This document shows, one piece after another, positions 7,928 through 16,042 of a stretch of 43,606 bases of DNA. Under the pieces are notes generated by a model that was not told the origin of the DNA, did no database searches, and saw only the letters and a program-made list of their open reading frames with translations. The translations under genes and the position numbers were made by a program. How positions within the stretch are numbered: position 1 is the stretch's first letter; every line of letters starts with the position of its first letter. This DNA comes from an uncultured Eubacteriales bacterium (GTDB lineage: Bacteria > Bacillota > Clostridia > Lachnospirales > Lachnospiraceae): assembly GCA_900320615.1 (NCBI GenBank), contig ONSX01000019.1:1-43606 (forward strand). Reading direction: 5' to 3'.

Positions 7928-9796
7928 TCAGACCTTGAACATGTCGTAGATCTCGTCGACACTCTTTGTGAGAATGGCGTCTACATCAGCCTGATCTTCA
8001 CAGGCAGATGCAATCTTGCTGAGTGTAGACACATGCTCATCGCCGGCTGATGCGACGGCGATCACGAGCTTTACGACTTCGCCGTTGCCCCAATTGACAC
8101 CGGCTGGATACGTGAAGATCGCGAGACCTGCATTTTTAATCTCGCCGACGGCGCTCTCGATGCCGTGCGGGATGGCAAGCGAGTTGCCGATCGCGGTATT
8201 GAAGACGTCTTCCTTCGCGATCATCGCGTCGACGTAGGCCGGCGTGACATAGCCGGTTTCCACGAGGGCATTGCCGATGTCGCGGATGATCTGGTTCTTC
8301 GGTGCGGATGGAAGGTTCAGGCGGATATTCTTCTTGATGAGAACGCCGCCGTGGTAGTCAGACGCCTCTTCTTTCGCGGTATGTTTGTTTTCTCTTGAAT
8401 CGAGGATTGCCTGAACAATTTCTTCGTACTCCGGTGCCGTCATGAAATTGTTGATCGTGACAATTCTGGCCTGCGGTGCGCTCTTTCTCGCGCGTTCTAC
8501 CAGGTCGTGATGACATACGACAAACTGTGTCCCCTTCGGGATTTCAGAGACAGAGGAGTGCGTCACCTTGATGTTGCCAAGACCGGCTGCCTCGAGCTTT
8601 TTCTGCAGAATCGCAGCGCCCATGGCCGATGAGCCCATGCCCGCGTCGCAGGCGAAGACAATGTGATCGAGTGTCCGAAGGTCCACTGTTCCTTCCTGTG
8701 CCGGGGCAAGTACCGGCTGAGCCTGTCCTCTGGACGCCGCTTTGCTCGCTGCGACTTCCTTCTCCGCGTCGCTGAGGCTCGTCTTTGCGCCTGCCAGTCT
8801 CACAATCGGAGCGGCAATGGCAAATGAGACACCTGCGGCGATTGCCGCGCTCAGAAGAACTGCCAGTGTCTGTCCCTTCGGAGCCATGCCAACGAAAGCA
8901 AAGATGGAACCCGGGGAAGCCGGGCCCTTGAGACCAAGGCCAAAGATCGTGTTGTAGAACATCGCGGCCATACTGCCTCCGATCGTGGCGATCAGAAGGA
9001 GCGGGTTCATCAGGATATACGGAAATGAAATCTCGTGAATGCCGCCGAGCAGATGGACGATCAGAGCGCCCGGCGCTGACTGCTTTGTCGCCTTATCCTT
9101 GCAGCAGAACCAGTAGGCAAGCAGAACTCCTGTGCCCGGACCGGGGTTAGTCTCGATCATGTAGAAGACGGACTGGCCGAGTTTCTTGGCTTCCTCTGCT
9201 CCGAGTGGGGTGAAGATGCCGTGGTTGATGGCGTTATTGAGGAACAGCACTTTCGCCGGTTCAACGATGATGGAGACCAGCGGCAGGATTCCGTGATGCA
9301 CCAGAAATGCAGCGCCGGTCTGCAGAGCAGCCAGAATGCCGGCCATGATCGGTCCGAACAGGTAAAATCCGACGATGGCTAGAAGCAGACCGATGATTCC
9401 GATCGAGAAGTTGTTGACCAGCATCTCAAAGCCCGGAATGATGTGGCCGTCGACTGCTTTGTCGAACTCCCTGATCACGAGACCTGCCAGCGGTCCCATG
9501 ATCATGGCGCCCATCAGCATTGTTGTGTCCGGGTTTGAGAGAATGACGCCCATGGCAGCAATGACACCCATGACTGCGCCTCTTGTGCCCGCTACCATCT
9601 TGCCGCCGGTGTAGGCGATCAGAAGCGGAAGTGCGTATGTTAAAAATGGTCCGACGATTGTGCTCAGCTGCTTGTTCGGCAGCCAGCCTGTGTCAATAAA
9701 AAGCGCCGCGCACAGGCCCCATGCGATGAACGCTCCGATGTTCGGCATGACCATGCCGCTCAAAAAGCGTCCGAAGCTCTGAATCTTTTCCTTCAT
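7928..9796 (-). CDS. mtlA: PTS mannitol-type transporter, fused EIICBA
   Basis: This 622-aa permease takes up and phosphorylates a hexitol, using phosphoenolpyruvate through HPr. The start chosen is ATG at 9796, where the family sequence begins (MKEKIQSFGRFLSGMVMPNIG); GGAGG lies 12 nt upstream, slightly far. The IIC membrane domain spans about 1-335, with NHGIFTPLG (191-199) and GGIHEISFPY (251-260), the latter matching the substrate-binding loop of E. coli MtlA. IIB holds the phosphocysteine in CDAGMGSS (C383, next to E. coli C384). IIA occupies about 485-622 with the active histidine in AIPHGIE (H544). All three phosphotransfer and binding sites are intact. Because its partner is an MDR dehydrogenase rather than MtlD, the hexitol could be one other than mannitol. 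Transcription starts at the promoter 9882-9910. Confidence 0.93.
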   Translation of the reverse strand: MKEKIQSFGRFLSGMVMPNIGAFIAWGLCAALFIDTGWLPNKQLSTIVGPFLTYALPLLIAYTGGKMVAGTRGAVMGVIAAMGVILSNPDTTMLMGAMIMGPLAGLVIREFDKAVDGHIIPGFEMLVNNFSIGIIGLLLAIVGFYLFGPIMAGILAALQTGAAFLVHHGILPLVSIIVEPAKVLFLNNAINHGIFTPLGAEEAKKLGQSVFYMIETNPGPGTGVLLAYWFCCKDKATKQSAPGALIVHLLGGIHEISFPYILMNPLLLIATIGGSMAAMFYNTIFGLGLKGPASPGSIFAFVGMAPKGQTLAVLLSAAIAAGVSFAIAAPIVRLAGAKTSLSDAEKEVAASKAASRGQAQPVLAPAQEGTVDLRTLDHIVFACDAGMGSSAMGAAILQKKLEAAGLGNIKVTHSSVSEIPKGTQFVVCHHDLVERARKSAPQARIVTINNFMTAPEYEEIVQAILDSRENKHTAKEEASDYHGGVLIKKNIRLNLPSAPKNQIIRDIGNALVETGYVTPAYVDAMIAKEDVFNTAIGNSLAIPHGIESAVGEIKNAGLAIFTYPAGVNWGNGEVVKLVIAVASAGDEHVSTLSKIASACEDQADVDAILTKSVDEIYDMFKV

Positions 9797-9857
9797 GATG
9801 ATCCGTAACCTCCGTTCGTTTGCCAGATTGGATTCCAATTAAATCAAATAATAAATA

Positions 9858-9933
9858 TTGCGATCGCTTGCTGTTAAATACATAATAGCTTGCGAAACAT
9901 TGCTTGTCAACAAGAAAATGCAATTTTTCGCAA
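9858..9933. promoter_or_regulatory. three TTGCGA-N4-TTGC operator boxes
   Basis: Three 14-bp copies of TTGCGA-N4-TTGC: TTGCGATCGCTTGC at 9858-9871 (plus), TTGCGAAACATTGC at 9890-9903 (plus) and TTGCGAAAAATTGC at 9933-9920 (minus). They sit in the mtlA 5' leader, in the mtlA promoter spacer, and between the divergent promoters. The adjacent DeoR-family regulator is the obvious candidate to bind them; this is inference. Confidence 0.65.
9882..9910 (-). promoter_or_regulatory. promoter of the mtlA operon
   Basis: On the minus strand a perfect TTGACA (9910-9905), a 17-bp spacer and TATTAT (9887-9882). One TTGCGA-N4-TTGC box lies almost exactly in the spacer, so repressor binding would block polymerase. 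Confidence 0.75.
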
Positions 9934-9942
9934 CTTAAAAAC

Positions 9943-9971
9943 TTGGCATTTGTTGCTATATGTGCTATAGT
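9943..9971 (+). promoter_or_regulatory. promoter of the deoR-glmS operon
   Basis: TTGGCA (9943-9948), a 17-bp spacer and TATAGT (9966-9971), preceded by TGC as an extended -10. It is divergent from the mtlA promoter about 35 bp away. Confidence 0.65.
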
Positions 9972-10105
9972 CTGATTTGAAAATGAGAAATATCCCAAGA
10001 TTCTGGTGTGGGACTGGAGGAAAAAGGACAGCAGGAGTTGGGACTGTGATTACCAGAGAACCGCAAGGTCTGAAGCACTACAGAATAGAATGAGGAGTAA
10101 AGCAT

Positions 10106-10858
10106 ATGGCAGAATTGACAGCTGACCGGCGCAACCAGATTGCGCAGATCCTTCTGCGAGACGGAAGTATCAAGGCTACGGAGATGGCTGAGCTCTTCCA
10201 TGTCTCGACCGAGACGATCCGGAAGGACATCATTTATCTTGAGGAGGCCGGAATCGCGGAGAAAAATCACGGTGGAGCCATCGCAAAGATAAACGCCGTG
10301 GAAAAGACGCTGAGTGAGAAGGATTTTCTTAATAAGGATGCAAAAGCGGAAATTGCGGTGAAAGTGATGGACCTCATTCCGCAGAATGCGACGATCCTTC
10401 TCGATGCGGGAAGCACGACCAATGCGATTGCCCGCCAGCTCACGATGCGGAAGGGGCTTACTGTATTTACGAATTCCGTGAATCTCGTCAACATCCTGGC
10501 GGAGTCGGATAATGATATTTACCTGACCGGCGGAAAGATCCGGCACAGCAGCAAGGCTACGGTCGGGGGGTGGACGCTGGAAGTACTCTCATCGCTCCAC
10601 GCCGATCTTGCCTTTCTAGGATCAGACGGGTTCAGGAATTCGGACGGACCGACATCCGTGTCCTACGAGGAAACGAACCTGAAGCAGCTGAGTGTGCAGC
10701 GTTCTGACCGGACGTATGTCGTGGCCGACAGCAGCAAGGCTCTGAATCAGGACCGCTTTTCTTATGCGCGCTGGGAAGAGATTACAGGCATCGTGACGGC
10801 CGGGAAATTTTCCGACCAGGTCAGAGAACTTCTGAAGGACAAGACGGAAGTGATTTAA
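10106..10858 (+). CDS. DeoR/GlpR-family transcriptional regulator
   Basis: This 250-aa protein has an N-terminal DeoR winged helix at residues about 6-58 (RRNQIAQILLRDGSIKATEM, STETIRKDIIYLEEAG). The C-terminal sugar-phosphate sensor follows (ILLDAGSTTNAIARQL, then YLTGGKIR and ADLAFLGSDG). DeoR-family members usually repress carbohydrate operons and respond to a phosphorylated sugar. It is divergent from the mtlA-dehydrogenase operon and followed 13 bp later by glmS. It probably represses both directions through the TTGCGA-N4-TTGC boxes. The promoter is at 9943-9971, and a GAGGAGTAAAGC stretch precedes the start. Confidence 0.9.
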   Translation: MAELTADRRNQIAQILLRDGSIKATEMAELFHVSTETIRKDIIYLEEAGIAEKNHGGAIAKINAVEKTLSEKDFLNKDAKAEIAVKVMDLIPQNATILLDAGSTTNAIARQLTMRKGLTVFTNSVNLVNILAESDNDIYLTGGKIRHSSKATVGGWTLEVLSSLHADLAFLGSDGFRNSDGPTSVSYEETNLKQLSVQRSDRTYVVADSSKALNQDRFSYARWEEITGIVTAGKFSDQVRELLKDKTEVI

Positions 10859-10871
10859 GGAGGAGCTTATT

Positions 10872-12698
10872 ATGTGTGGAATTATTGGCTTTACAGGCTT
10901 TCATAAGGCGCAGCCCATCCTGCTCGAGGGTTTGAAGCGTCTCGAGTACAGAGGTTATGACAGTGCCGGCATCGCGTACTTTCGCGATAACACGACGCAT
11001 ATTTCTATCCGGAAGACGGCGGGCAAGGTGAGCGATCTCGCGGCCGTCTGCGACGACGAAAATGACAGCATCTGCGGGATTGGGCATACGCGCTGGGCGA
11101 CGCACGGCGGTGTCTCCACGGCAAATGCCCATCCGCACAAATTCGGCCATGTGGCGCTGATCCACAACGGCATCATCGAAAATTACCAGGAGCTGACGGA
11201 TACATACGGCTTCGGACCGAAGCTCAAGTCGCAGACCGATACGGAGGTCGCCGCTGCCGTTATTAGTACGAAGTATGACGAGCTCGGCGATCCGGGAGAG
11301 GCTCTCAAGGCGGCTGTCCGGGAAATGAAGGGCTCCTTTGCCTTCTGCGCACTCTTCAAGGAGTATCCGGGAAAGATCTTTGCGATCCGCAATGTGAGCC
11401 CAATGGTTGCGACATGGACAAAAGAAGACGGAGCCTTCATCGCTTCAGATTTAACTGCATTTATCGACTACTCGAAGCGGTATTTTGCGGTTCCGGAGTA
11501 TCACCTGCTGACGCTTTCGCCGGAGGGGATCAGACTTGAGGATATGGACGGAAACGAGGTGAAGCCTGAGTATCTCACGGTCGACTGGGACGTGTCTGCG
11601 GCCCAGAAGGAGGGATATCCGCATTTCATGCTGAAGGAGATCCACGAACAGCCGGATGCGATTGCAAAGACGATTGCGCCGCGCATCAGGGATTCCCTTC
11701 CGGACTTCTCTGTTGACGGCATCGATGATTCTCTCTTTGAAGACGTCCGTGACATCACGGTAATTGCCTGCGGCACGGCTCTCTATGCGGGCATGGTCGG
11801 CGCACAGATGATCCGCGAGAATTTTGGAATTCCTGTCAGCTGTGAGATTGCCTCTGAGTTCCGCTATGAGAGGCCTGTTTTGAATGCGCACACGCTTGTC
11901 ATCGTCTGCTCGCAGTCCGGCGAGACGATCGACACGCTGGCCGCGCTCCGTCTGGCCAAGACACGCACGAAGAAGACGCTCGCGCTTGTCAATGTGAAGG
12001 GCTCGTCGATTGCGCGCGAGAGCGACTATGTGATGTACACGCATGCAGGCCCGGAGATCGCCGTTGCCTCCACGAAGGCGTACACGTCGCAGGTCGCTGC
12101 CTTTTATTTGATCGGCGTGAAACTCGGTCTTATCGGGAAGAAGATTCTGATTCCGGAGGCGAAGGAATTTGTCGAGACTCTGCGCACGGTTCCGGATATG
12201 GTTCACACGATGCTCGGCTATGAGGACAGGGTCGCTGCGCTCACGAAGCGCCTGATCCACGCGTGGGATGTCTTCTACATCGGCCGCGGCCTCGATTACA
12301 AGGTCGCGATGGAGGGAGCCCTGAAGCTCAAGGAGATCTCATACATTCATGCGGAGGCCTATGCGGCTGGTGAACTCAAGCACGGGACGATCTCCCTGGT
12401 GGAGGATGGTGTTCCGGTCATCGCGATATCCACGCAGAAGAATGTCCACGGAAAGGTTATTTCCAATATCCGCGAGACGAAGGCCAGAGGTGCCTATGTC
12501 ATTCTTCTGAGCCGTGATGAGAATGTCACCGATCCGGCCCTGTGCGATGTGCATTTTCATATCCCGGATGTGCCGGATGAATTCACGGTGTTCGAGGTTA
12601 TTGTGATCTGTCAGATGCTGGCCTACTATACATCGACGGGCCGCGGCGTCAATCCGGACCAGCCAAGAAACCTCGCGAAGTCGGTGACGGTGGAATGA
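10872..12698 (+). CDS. glmS: glutamine--fructose-6-phosphate aminotransferase (isomerizing)
   Basis: This 608-aa enzyme makes glucosamine-6-phosphate from fructose-6-phosphate and glutamine, the entry step to peptidoglycan precursors. The nucleophile Cys2 follows the start Met (MCGIIGF), and the N-terminal glutaminase domain runs to about residue 225 (GHTRWATHG, HNGIIENY, SQTDTEV). Two SIS sugar-isomerase domains follow: SQSGETIDTLAALR with STKAYTSQV in the first, and GRGLDYKVAMEGALKLKEIS with AGELKHG in the second. The C-terminus PRNLAKSVTVE is the conserved tail that closes the active site. The length equals that of E. coli GlmS (609). The ribosome site AAGGAGGAG precedes the start. The 13-bp gap to the DeoR gene leaves no room for a glmS ribozyme. 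Its stop overlaps the start of a small ORF. Confidence 0.97.
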   Translation: MCGIIGFTGFHKAQPILLEGLKRLEYRGYDSAGIAYFRDNTTHISIRKTAGKVSDLAAVCDDENDSICGIGHTRWATHGGVSTANAHPHKFGHVALIHNGIIENYQELTDTYGFGPKLKSQTDTEVAAAVISTKYDELGDPGEALKAAVREMKGSFAFCALFKEYPGKIFAIRNVSPMVATWTKEDGAFIASDLTAFIDYSKRYFAVPEYHLLTLSPEGIRLEDMDGNEVKPEYLTVDWDVSAAQKEGYPHFMLKEIHEQPDAIAKTIAPRIRDSLPDFSVDGIDDSLFEDVRDITVIACGTALYAGMVGAQMIRENFGIPVSCEIASEFRYERPVLNAHTLVIVCSQSGETIDTLAALRLAKTRTKKTLALVNVKGSSIARESDYVMYTHAGPEIAVASTKAYTSQVAAFYLIGVKLGLIGKKILIPEAKEFVETLRTVPDMVHTMLGYEDRVAALTKRLIHAWDVFYIGRGLDYKVAMEGALKLKEISYIHAEAYAAGELKHGTISLVEDGVPVIAISTQKNVHGKVISNIRETKARGAYVILLSRDENVTDPALCDVHFHIPDVPDEFTVFEVIVICQMLAYYTSTGRGVNPDQPRNLAKSVTVE

Positions 12699-12871
12699 TT
12701 AAATCCATCTATTTTACTGCCACAAAGCATGGGTATATAATGAGCCCCGCGGCATTTCTTGTCACCGCTGTTCCAGTCAGTGTGTCCGCAGAGTACAGCG
12801 CGCTTTCCGGTGAGCTGACAGCTGCTGTGAAGCGCGTTCCCCTATCCATTGAGGAGACGCAGAAGAAGTGA
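12695..12871 (+). CDS. small 58-aa ORF coupled to glmS (ATGA overlap)
   Basis: The ATG at 12695 overlaps the glmS stop (ATGA), a classical translational-coupling arrangement. The 58 residues begin MIKSIYFTATKHGYIM and end in a charged tail. I recognise no domain. Codon use is similar to neighbouring genes (GC-rich third positions in the second half). It is shorter than usual annotation cutoffs and could be a real small protein, the remnant of a larger gene, or chance. An internal ATG at 12740 is a less likely start. Confidence 0.4.
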   Translation: MIKSIYFTATKHGYIMSPAAFLVTAVPVSVSAEYSALSGELTAAVKRVPLSIEETQKK

Positions 12872-12947
12872 TATAATTAAAAAGTATGTCTGCAACCATT
12901 TCTGAGTGTCTTTGCAGAAAAATCAAGGAAAATGGAGTTATTGTATT

Positions 12948-14327
12948 GTGGGACTGATAGAGCAAATCAATGCAGCGGTCAACGGATTCATCTGGGGCGT
13001 GCCTGCCATGGCGGCGATCCTTGGAGTTGGCCTTATTTTAAGCATCCGAACCCATTTTATCCAGATCCGGAAATTCGGCTACGCCATGAAGGTGACTTTC
13101 GGCCGTATGTTTCGGAAACGGGACGCGCAGGAAGGCGCCCTGACTCCCTTTCAGGCGGTCTGTACGGCACTGGCGGCGACCATCGGGACGGGAAATATCG
13201 CCGGCGTGGCCGGGGCGATCGCGATTGGCGGTCCCGGAGCTGTTTTCTGGATGTGGATCTCTGCTGTTCTTGGCATGTGCACGAAGTTTTCCGAGGTGAC
13301 TCTGGCCGTCCGCTTCCGGGAAAAGAATAAGAAGGGGGAGCTGGTCGGCGGCCCGATGTACTATATCAAGAACGGACTGGGGAAGCAGTGGATCTGGCTT
13401 GCTTATATTTTCGCCGCTTTCGGAGTCCTGACGGTCTTCGGAACCGGGAATGCAACCCAGGTGAACACGATCACGACGGCCGTTAATTCCGCTCTGTCGA
13501 ACTATGGCATGGGCGGGCACACGAAGCTTGTGAACCTTGTCGTCGGACTTATTGTCATGGCCCTTGTCGCCGGAATTCTTCTCGGCGGAATCAAGCGTGT
13601 CGGCAGGGTGACTGAGCGACTGGTTCCCTTTATGGCTCTGTTTTATGTGATTCTTTCACTGGGAGTCGTCTGTCTGAACATCGGACGGGTTCCGGCTGTT
13701 TTTGCTTCTATCTTCGATGGCGCCTTCCATCCGTCAGCGGTGACCGGAGGCGTAGTCGGTTCTATCTTCCTCACGATGAAGAAGGGAGTCTCCCGGGGCA
13801 TCTTTTCAAATGAGGCTGGTCTTGGTACCGGGTCCATGGCCCATGCGAGTGCAGACACAAGAAAACCGGTTAAGCAGGGCTTCTTTGGGATTTTTGAGGT
13901 CTTCGCCGATACGATTGTGATCTGTACACTGACTGCGCTTGTCATTCTCTGCAGCGGAATTCCTGTCCATTATGGACAGGATGCCGGTGCGGCGCTGACG
14001 ATTCAGGGATTTACGGCGACGTATGGAGGATGGATCTCGATTTTTACCGCAGTCGCGCTGGTCTGCTTTGCATTTTCCACGATTATCGGCTGGGGCGTCT
14101 ACGGATCCCGCTGCATCGAATTTCTCTTCAATGAGAAGGCGGTGAAGCCCTTCCTTCTGCTCTATTCTCTGGTGGCGATTCTCGGCGCCACGATGGATCT
14201 GGGACTTGTCTGGTCGATTGCGGATACCTTCAACGGGATGATGGCTATCCCGAACCTCATCGCGCTCCTTCTTCTTTCCGGAACGGTGGTGAAGATGGTG
14301 AAGGAATATAGCGAGTGGAAGGTATGA
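12948..14327 (+). CDS. sodium:alanine/glycine symporter (AGCS family)
   Basis: This 459-aa integral membrane protein couples Na+ entry to uptake of alanine or glycine. I chose GTG at 12948, 10 nt after GGAG; a GTG at 12906 lacks a ribosome site. Family hallmarks are LILSIRTHFIQIRKFGYA near the N-terminus, FQAVCTALAATIGTGNIAGV (the Na+/substrate-binding region), the GPMYYIKNGLG loop and FSNEAGLGTGSMAHASA in the C-terminal half. About ten to eleven hydrophobic helices are visible, consistent with AGCS length (450-490 aa). It lies 77 bp downstream of the small ORF after glmS. No glycine riboswitch is seen upstream. Confidence 0.93.
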   Translation: MGLIEQINAAVNGFIWGVPAMAAILGVGLILSIRTHFIQIRKFGYAMKVTFGRMFRKRDAQEGALTPFQAVCTALAATIGTGNIAGVAGAIAIGGPGAVFWMWISAVLGMCTKFSEVTLAVRFREKNKKGELVGGPMYYIKNGLGKQWIWLAYIFAAFGVLTVFGTGNATQVNTITTAVNSALSNYGMGGHTKLVNLVVGLIVMALVAGILLGGIKRVGRVTERLVPFMALFYVILSLGVVCLNIGRVPAVFASIFDGAFHPSAVTGGVVGSIFLTMKKGVSRGIFSNEAGLGTGSMAHASADTRKPVKQGFFGIFEVFADTIVICTLTALVILCSGIPVHYGQDAGAALTIQGFTATYGGWISIFTAVALVCFAFSTIIGWGVYGSRCIEFLFNEKAVKPFLLLYSLVAILGATMDLGLVWSIADTFNGMMAIPNLIALLLLSGTVVKMVKEYSEWKV

Positions 14328-14406
14328 GCGATCGTATTTCCGGATTCTGAGAGACTGAAACGTATGGGGTGTTGCATGGACAACAGACAGGAGCTTTTAT
14401 TGCGCG

Positions 14407-14412
14407 TATAAT
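14407..14412 (+). promoter_or_regulatory. possible -10 box before the DUF438 gene
   Basis: A perfect TATAAT about 30 bp upstream of the start. The -35 at 17-bp spacing (CAGACA) is weak, so this is tentative. Confidence 0.35.
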
Positions 14413-14440
14413 CTGATCAAAAGCAAAGGAGATTACTACG

Positions 14441-15970
14441 ATGGCAAAGAAACTCGATCTACATAAAACTGTTTTTGAACTGACGCAGGAATACCCGGAA
14501 CTCGTGCAGATTATGGCAGAGCTCGGATTTACGGAGATTACAAAGGCGCCCATGTTACATTCCGTCGGCAAGGTCATGACGATTCCAAAGGGTGCGAACA
14601 TGAAGCACATATCCATGGCTGACGTCGCGGCCACTCTGACGGAACATGGATTTGAGCTTGCCGGGGATATGCCTGATTTGACGGCTTCTTCCGCTAAACC
14701 TGAGCCGGATTCTGAAAATGCAGCCCGCGCCTCCGGCGGCCGAACAGAACAACTGAAAGCCTATCTCAGGCGGCTTGCTGACGGTGAGTCGCTGGAACGT
14801 GTCCGGGCAGATTTTGTCCGTGAGTTCGGCGATGTCGAGGCGTCCGAGATCATGCAGGCGGAGCAGGAGCTGATGAAGGAAGGCATGCCACTGACGGAGG
14901 TGCAGAAGCTCTGCGATATTCATTCCGCTCTGTTCCACGGAGCGACGAAGGAAGAGAAGATTGCTAATGCAGAGAAAGAAGTGGAGGCTTCTGTTCTCAG
15001 AAAGAAGGCACAGGAGGAGATTAAGAAGCAGAAGGCTTTCCCCCAAAAGAATTATTCGAATAAGAACGAAAGGGCTGCCGCGCTCGAGGCGATTGCAGGT
15101 CACCCGCTGTATACACTGACAAGGGAGAACGATGCCCTTGCCGGCCTGATTAAGAAATACAGGGAAACGGGCGATGAATCTCTCATTTCCGAGATCTGCG
15201 AAATTTCGATTCACTACGCAAAGAAAGGAGATCTGATCTATCCCCTTCTCAAAGTCAGGTACGGTGTGTCCGGTCCTTCTGATATCATGTGGACGGTGGA
15301 CGATGAAATCCGTGATGAGATCGGCAGGCTTGCGAAGGTAACGGAGCACAGCGCAACGTGGAAGAAGCAGCTGGATGCTGCGCTGACCCGTGCAGAGGAG
15401 ATGATTTATAAGGAGCAGAATATCCTGTTCCCGATCTGCGCTGTCAATTTCACGGAAGAAGAGTGGTACGGTATCTATCAGGATTCCAAAGATTACGAGG
15501 CCTGCTTCGGAGGCACACGGGCGATCTGGGAAGACGCTGAACAGGCGGCAGCGGCTTCCCCGGCAGATCCGGAGGGAGACATTGTTATGCCCGGCGGTTC
15601 CCTGACACGTGAGCAGCTCACTGCGCTTCTCAATACGATTCCGATGGAGATTACCTTCGTCGACGCAGCAAACATCAACCGCTTCTTTAATGAAACGAAA
15701 GGTCCGAAGGCATTCAAGCGGCCCGCCATGGCTCTTGGCCGTGAGGTATTTTCCTGCCATCCGCCGAAAGTTGAGCCGATGGTGCGGCAGATCATCGATG
15801 ATTTCAGAACTGGTCTCCGCGATTCCGTCCAGGTCTGGATGGAAAAAGGCGGGCGCCCGATGCTCGTCAGATATATGGCGGTGCGGGATAAGTCCGGACA
15901 ATATCTCGGGACTGTTGAGCTCGTGCAGGACATGGAATTTGCAAGAGGGCATTTCGAAGGAAAATCATGA
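14441..15970 (+). CDS. DUF1858 - DUF438 - hemerythrin-like - PAS protein
   Basis: This 509-aa cytoplasmic protein starts at 14441 after AAAGGAG. The N-terminal 70 residues are a DUF1858 module (MAKKLDLHKTVFELTQEYPE, ending ADVAATLTEHGFEL). Next comes DUF438 (EQLKAYLRRLADGESLERV to LCDIHSALFHGATKEEK), then an HHE-like helical bundle beginning GHPLYTLTREN with HYAKKGDLIYPLLKVRYG and EEMIYKEQNILFP. A PAS_10-type domain closes the protein (GREVFSCHPPKVEPM, GTVELVQDME). HHE domains often carry a di-iron or haem-like centre that senses O2 or NO. Here several histidines of canonical hemerythrins are replaced, so metal binding is uncertain. A redox or nitrosative-stress role is inferred from family architecture only. 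It sits upstream of a P-type ATPase gene in the same direction, with a 72-bp gap. Confidence 0.88.
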   Translation: MAKKLDLHKTVFELTQEYPELVQIMAELGFTEITKAPMLHSVGKVMTIPKGANMKHISMADVAATLTEHGFELAGDMPDLTASSAKPEPDSENAARASGGRTEQLKAYLRRLADGESLERVRADFVREFGDVEASEIMQAEQELMKEGMPLTEVQKLCDIHSALFHGATKEEKIANAEKEVEASVLRKKAQEEIKKQKAFPQKNYSNKNERAAALEAIAGHPLYTLTRENDALAGLIKKYRETGDESLISEICEISIHYAKKGDLIYPLLKVRYGVSGPSDIMWTVDDEIRDEIGRLAKVTEHSATWKKQLDAALTRAEEMIYKEQNILFPICAVNFTEEEWYGIYQDSKDYEACFGGTRAIWEDAEQAAAASPADPEGDIVMPGGSLTREQLTALLNTIPMEITFVDAANINRFFNETKGPKAFKRPAMALGREVFSCHPPKVEPMVRQIIDDFRTGLRDSVQVWMEKGGRPMLVRYMAVRDKSGQYLGTVELVQDMEFARGHFEGKS

Positions 15971-16042
15971 GCGCCTGCTCCGGCCCGTGACGGTGTATAA
16001 TGATAATATAGCGATCATGGGTTCCGGCTGAGGAGGTGTGCT

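Noticed and set aside
10790..10871. glmS ribozyme upstream of glmS
   Set aside because: The gap to the preceding gene is 13 bp and I found no ribozyme core in the deoR leader either.
12699..12947. Glycine riboswitch before the Na+/alanine symporter
   Set aside because: The conserved glycine aptamer motifs are not present.
14555..15952. A 465-codon minus-strand frame inside the DUF438 gene
   Set aside because: Antisense shadow of a gene with clear DUF1858/DUF438/PAS motifs.
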